Of a DNA stretch of 64,000 nt, positions 59,322 through 64,000 are shown piece by piece. The notes under the pieces are model-generated. The model worked only from the letters and a program-made list of their open reading frames with translations. It was not told where the DNA came from and made no database searches. Source of the stretch: Patiria miniata (Eukaryota; Echinodermata; Asteroidea; Valvatida; Asterinidae); contig NW_024037072.1 of the NCBI RefSeq assembly GCF_015706575.1, forward strand, positions 4,221,001 to 4,285,000, given 5' to 3'. Numbering within the stretch: position 1 is the first letter of the stretch; each line of letters begins with the position of its first letter. A program made the position numbers and the translations under genes.

Positions 59322-60806
59322 CCTTTTTCAAACATTAAATCACGGATCCGTGATTACATAAAAGCCAACGTTATGCGACCGAGAGGGCGCGGTTTGCAAC
59401 GTGCCGAGTAATTTTATTCCAATTAATAGAGGGCGCTATGTTTTATTGTTTATGCACATGAGAACCCCTTCTTGTTTTGTCGTGGATAGTCTCATTCCTG
59501 ACTAGGATGATAACCTGCCCATTATTATTAATTCGGCAGTATTTTGAAAAACTGATCGCGGGGTTGTAAAAAGGAAGTTTCGGGTAACAAATGCTGCAAG
59601 AACTTAATTCACAAACTTTGATCTTTGTAAACGAGGTTAATGGGCCTAGGGGACAAGGTACCGCCAGCAGCTGTGCACAGGATGTCTTGTTTCATATCTT
59701 GTCCCAAAGATCTCAAGCTGCCAAAAGTCCTCATTGTTGTAATTAATGAGCAAAGACTTTGAGGACCTTATCTTGTTTGACGGTAGAGAATCTTGACTCG
59801 TTACTAAGAATGCAAAACGATCAATTAGTACTAGGCAAGTACACCGCCGGTCGGTCACCGTGAAAGCTGTATAGCGCCCTCAACAACTCTCACCCCCGGC
59901 CAGTGACCTTCTTTAACTGGTTCCCTACAAGTTGCCCCGTAATCGCTCAATACATGGGTACGGGTAGAGTTACCAGCCAATGGTTTAAGGTCGGATTAAA
60001 ATTGCTGGCAATGTTTATAAATTGGACGTCGACAAAACACCGTGCGCGCAAGGTCGACGACGGCGGAAGGGAACAATAAGTTAAGAACAGAAAACATCGT
60101 CAGCTGAGCTGAGCGAGGTGAACATGCCACATGAGGCGACACAATAGGAGACATTTTCTTTGTTGTCGCGGTCTGGGCCGGACATGGAACTGAAATTGTC
60201 GACATTTTGGTCGTGGTAGTGGGTACGTATTTGCAGGCCCAACATCAATATGTTATGTAGCCCCAGCCTACTACTGGCAGTACTGCCTAGGCCTATATCA
60301 TGTCTTGCCTTGCAAGTTGTTGGTGTTTAAAAAAATATTCATAAATACCTAAGACAGTTTACGCATTCCTATTGGTGGAGAGCCCGTCACGTGGCCAGTC
60401 TTAAACGGATGATAAAGACATGGCTAGCTGATCTTAAACACTTTTCCAGTGTCACAATAAAATGTGGACTCCTAAAAATCCAGTGCCTCTTATCGTTTCA
60501 TTGGTTGAACGTTCACAATCCTCACGTAGGCATGCGCAACACTACCAGGGAGTCAGAATTGTATAGTTCTAAATTCAAGACGCAACGCACCAGGTGCGTT
60601 CTGCGCGACATCGCGCAGAACATGATACGCGCGCGTCAATCTCCATAAAACTAAAAGGGTTGTTTACATCTTACTCGCCAGCTGAACACTCAGCTTTATT
60701 TTGCAAGAGGGATGTTTCAAAAAGCATAAAGTGAATTTGTTGAACAAAATCGGGATGTTTTGAACGAATCATATGATTTTTTTTACCGAAAAGGTATTTA
60801 TGAATG
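59322..60806. other. Intergenic with a CpG-rich patch, no supported gene
   Basis: 60020-60200 is CpG-rich and has a minus-strand frame of 69 codons (ATG at 60205) without recognisable features; it could be promoter-like. A CTCF-like TAGAGGGCGC lies at 59427 and TAGGCCTA at 60288. Confidence 0.35.
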
Positions 60807-60970
60807 GGAATAAATATGTGCTCCGTCGGTATTTATCACTCTGTTTAAGACCACTTAGAGTCTGGGTGCTGATAATTACCCTCGCCTCCGGCTCGGGTAA
60901 TTATCAGCACCCAGACTCTTAGTGGTCTTAAACGGAGTGATAAAAACCTCCGGAGCACACATTTATTCCC
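60807..60970. repeat. Near-perfect hairpin (snapback MITE)
   Basis: Arms of about 75 bp (60807-60881 and 60895-60970) are inverted copies with a 13-nt loop, TCGCCTCCGGCTC. Arms include GGGAATAAAT, TTTAAGACCACT and TCTGGGTGCTGATAATTACC. Only a few mismatches or indels. Non-coding. Confidence 0.8.
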
Positions 60971-61020
60971 TTAATAAGACCCATCATTATTGGGCGCAAG
61001 ACCAGACCTGGCAAGCCTCA

Positions 61021-62645
61021 TAAATGTGGCCAATTTACTGGACTACCTCCGTAAATAAAGGCCGCACTTGGACCATGTACCCGAATTATACTTTTGTCAA
61101 TCCTGGCCAGCTTGGATTGGATTGTTTTTGTTAGTTTTGTTTACTTTTGTGGATTGCTTGTTGTACCTTGTAATTTGGCCGAATTAATAATAATAATAAT
61201 AATAATAAATAATTACATATAGAACTTTGTCAAGTTTTCAATTTCATTTTCACATTTAAATTAAGACTTTGTTTTGTAGTTTTTACGCTTTAGAAGCACA
61301 CACTCACCCTAAAGCGATAGAAAATTACATGTGGTGCCCCATTTTTCAGACGTCTATATTTCGTGTAATTTCAAGGTTCGTTTGCACACATTAGCGTATC
61401 AAAATTCCAACACGAAATTACATGAAAAATAGATGTCTGAAAAAGGGGGGACTAATTTTCTATCACTTTAAAGAGGGTGAGTGTGCTTCTAAAGCGTTAA
61501 AAAAAATGTGAAAATGAAAACTTAACAAAGTTCTACATGTTGGGGTACATGGTCCAAGTGTGGCCTTTATTTACGGAGTAGTCCGAGTAACTTGGACCCA
61601 ACTTATCGCCTTTTTTAACATTTGGACATGGTCTGGCGATTGTGGGGTCCAAGCTAATACCGCGACCTGGACAACATCATCCTGTCACTGTCCCAAAAAC
61701 CAACATTTTCCAACAAAAAACATCAGATTTCACCTTCAAAACGGCCTCCAAATGACTAGATATGCCACCTGAGGTACAAGTAGACATCGATAATTAAGAT
61801 GGTTGTACTGAAGTTTACTTACGATCCGGAAAAAAGTGAAATTTTCCGTTCATTTCGGAGAGCTCCCCTCGCGATCTTGAACACGTTAAATTTCCGATCG
61901 TGTTTAATGTTTGAACGACGCGATTTCTTCTACATACCCAGTGTACATTCGATGGTCCCCGTATCCCGAGTGCGATTCCGTTACCGAGCGCGCACGATGC
62001 ATCGATTATGATAATGAGTAGACTGGATGACGTTTGTAAACACATGTGCATTTCAAACGATAATGGGGAGTCGGGAACTAGCGCAGCTTTTATGGCGGGT
62101 ACCAGTTCAAGCTGGTTCCCGATTCCCTTTTACAGTTCGAAATGCACATGTATGTGTTTACAAACGTGACTCATTATCATAATCGATGCATCGCGCGCGC
62201 TCGGTAACGGAATCACACTCGGGATACGGGGACCATCGAATGTACGCTGGGCATGTAGAAGAAATCGCGTCGTTCAAACATTAAACACGATCGGAAATTT
62301 AACGTGTTCAAGATCGCGAGGGGAGCTCTCCGAAATGAACGGAAAATTTCACTTTATTCCGGATCGTAAGTAAACCTTCAGTACAACCATCTTAATTATC
62401 GATGTCTACTTGTACCTCAGGTGGCATATCTAGTCATTTGGAGGCCGTTTTGAAGGTGAAATCTGATGTTTTTTGTTGGAAAATGTTGGTTTTTGGGACA
62501 GTGACAGGATGATGTTGTCCAGGTCGCGGTATTAGCTTGGACCCCACTATCGCCAGACCATGTCCAAATGTTAAAAAAGGCGATAAGTTGGGTCCAAGTT
62601 ACTCGGACTATTTACGGAGGTAGTCCAGTAAATTGGCCACATTTA
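61021..62645. mobile_element. 1.6-kb inverted-repeat transposon with near-identical long arms
   Basis: Outer ends are TAAATGTGGCCAATTTACTG and its inverse, possibly TA target plus AATGTGG ends. From about 61579 to 62020 and 62172 to 62618 the two arms are inverted copies, with roughly eight differences over about 450 bp by eye. A looser symmetric centre contains TTTGTAAACACATGTGCATT. No transposase frame; frames such as 61799-62011 and 61815-62051 are arm shadows. High arm identity suggests a young insertion or arm-to-arm gene conversion. Confidence 0.8.
61047..61578. mobile_element. Second palindromic element nested in the left arm
   Basis: The ends CTCCGTAAATAAAGGCC and the inverse of CTCCGTAAATAAAGGCCAC enclose arms sharing CACTTGGACCATGTACCC and GAAGCACACACTCACCCT-type sequence, folding around about 61385. 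An AAT microsatellite (about 61183-61207) lies in the left arm. The inner unit interrupts the left arm of the large element where the right arm is continuous (TTTACGGAGGTAGTCC), so it inserted later or duplicated locally. Confidence 0.65.
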
Positions 62646-64000
62646 GGGGGCTAGACTGCGTTTGTTTTACATGTTATACCATGGTAATAGATTGTGAATT
62701 TTTACTGGTTCATTATGGATCACATTTCATGCCACAAACACGCATGTACAGCAATGTACGCCAATTGCGTGTGGTGCATTATGAGTGATGTACCCCAGTG
62801 GGTGGGTACATTACTTTTTTTTCCCCACTGTTGAAAATGTCGTTTCCACCCCATTGTATTATATTTGTACTATGCTGGTACTACGTAAATCAATGTATGT
62901 TTTTAGGAGATGTGCCTGGGATAGGGGACAGTGAAGCAATATTTCTGCTGTAACTGCTGTTGTTGTTTACATTGAATGTCACTGTTCGTCTGCTTTTTTA
63001 ACTGTGCAAATTTCGCCTAATTTCACTGTAACAGTTGCCTCCAGTTAAGGAAGAGATCTCTCTCTCGTTCTGCCTTCCAAAGATGAAATTTGAACAGGAC
63101 AGCATCAGCATGGAAAATTATGGAAAATTATGTGTGAAAAATTTGCTACATGTGTACGGCAAAAGGAAGAGACCCACAGTTTCAGACGCTATTACCGTGA
63201 TATACTGACAGTCTTTTACATTGGGTAATTGGCACACCTCCAGAAACAAAGTCAGAAATATGTGAGTGTAGTTTCCCATGGTGTTAGAATTTGCCAGGAT
63301 GGGTATGGTTCCTAGTAAATCATGCTAGGGAGTTAGGGTTAAATTAAAGAGATTGTCTCGTTCTATATGTTTCGTTAAGCTTCTGTACAAACACCAGGTG
63401 TGGCAATCCCTAGCCCGAATGCCTCTGGCCGTACTATCACAAGCTCTGTAGTACGGCCAGAACGGCAAACGTCCCCTGGACGCCTGAAACTGATCATGCT
63501 GAATGTAGCGAATTTGCTATCGACTTTGAGCGAGATCACATTCTCACCCAGGACAGAGATTTCCAAAGTTAGGATACCTGCTCGTAGAGGAACTCGTACC
63601 TTTTCCAAAAAAACATTCCTTTATCTAAAAATCTTCATCCATCTGGCCAAGAAATGACAATCAGTCTTCAGCTCCCGCAAACATTGTCTCATATTCATAA
63701 ACGTTCCTCCATGGGATTCCAAAATGGCGGACTGGTTTTGCGCGTTGAATATGTATGAATTTCGCGGGCGCCCTTTGGCAAAGTTATGAACATGCATTGC
63801 ACAGATCATGACCTTGTGTTGTCGGGCGGGCGGCGCGGCCGGCCATACAAACAGATCATGCTGATTGTAGCTGATTGGACGTTCAAAAAATTTCAAAGAC
63901 TGCACTAAAGAAAATATGGGCCCTATGACATTTTGGTCTGGCATTTAACAAGAACCAACTGCTGGCTTTGTTTTGTACACAGAGCTCTTAATTGGCTCGA
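62646..64000. other. Intergenic to window end
   Basis: No supported gene. One short hairpin lies at 63425-63460 (CTGGCCGTACTA facing TAGTACGGCCAG, 12-nt loop). Confidence 0.45.

Noticed and set aside
61799..62051. Overlapping frames on both strands in the large palindrome
   Set aside because: Mirror-image translations of the inverted arms; no transposase motif.

Overview
The window is animal genomic DNA, most likely from an echinoderm, though the class cannot be fixed from the sequence. Two lines point there. First, the one gene that can be rebuilt completely is a Wnt3 orthologue, a subfamily known from deuterostomes and cnidarians and reported missing from protostomes. Second, the DNA is AT-rich and packed with small non-autonomous transposons, and the palindromic word TAGGCCTA is strongly over-represented. 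No bacterial gene organisation is present; almost all short open frames are chance frames in introns, repeats and intergenic DNA.

Layout. 0-3 kb holds repeats: a TTAA-flanked MITE fragment, a 71-bp-arm palindrome, a 543-bp element with tandem-repeat inverted ends, and a 0.9-kb GC-rich satellite. At 3.6 kb the minus strand carries a convincing first coding exon (Kozak ATG, signal peptide, consensus splice donor) of an otherwise unidentified gene that would run left. 5-11 kb holds more MITEs. 13.26-35.93 kb is Wnt3 on the minus strand: five coding exons, 366 residues, signal peptide, 24 mature-chain cysteines and the acylation motif. Intron 1 is 19.7 kb, and a TATA box lies about 0.26 kb upstream of the ATG. 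36-46 kb is intergenic with dispersed repeats, including a 1.68-kb inverted-repeat element with a CATGA target duplication.

46-56 kb is a nest of insertions around a C2H2 zinc-finger locus. A 3.1-kb foldback element with a GTTATG target duplication sits just before the first recognisable finger. Five eroded fingers with frameshifts follow, then a long array of 22 units of 84 bp, partly arranged as two-finger dimers. The 3' edge decays again. A 451-bp deletion derivative of an LTR retrotransposon (target duplication ATATT) follows and abuts a TTAA MITE. At 53.8-54.4 kb there is a coding-like plus-strand segment with one frameshift and a polyadenylation signal; I do not recognise it.

56-64 kb has few gene signals but several hairpins. 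The largest is a 1.6-kb inverted-repeat element whose arms of about 450 bp are nearly identical, with a second palindrome nested in its left arm.

The genes do not form a pathway. Wnt3 encodes a secreted signalling ligand. The zinc-finger locus, possibly a pseudogene, sits in DNA reshaped by transposons. Everything was read by eye; similarity calls rest on remembered family features, not searches.
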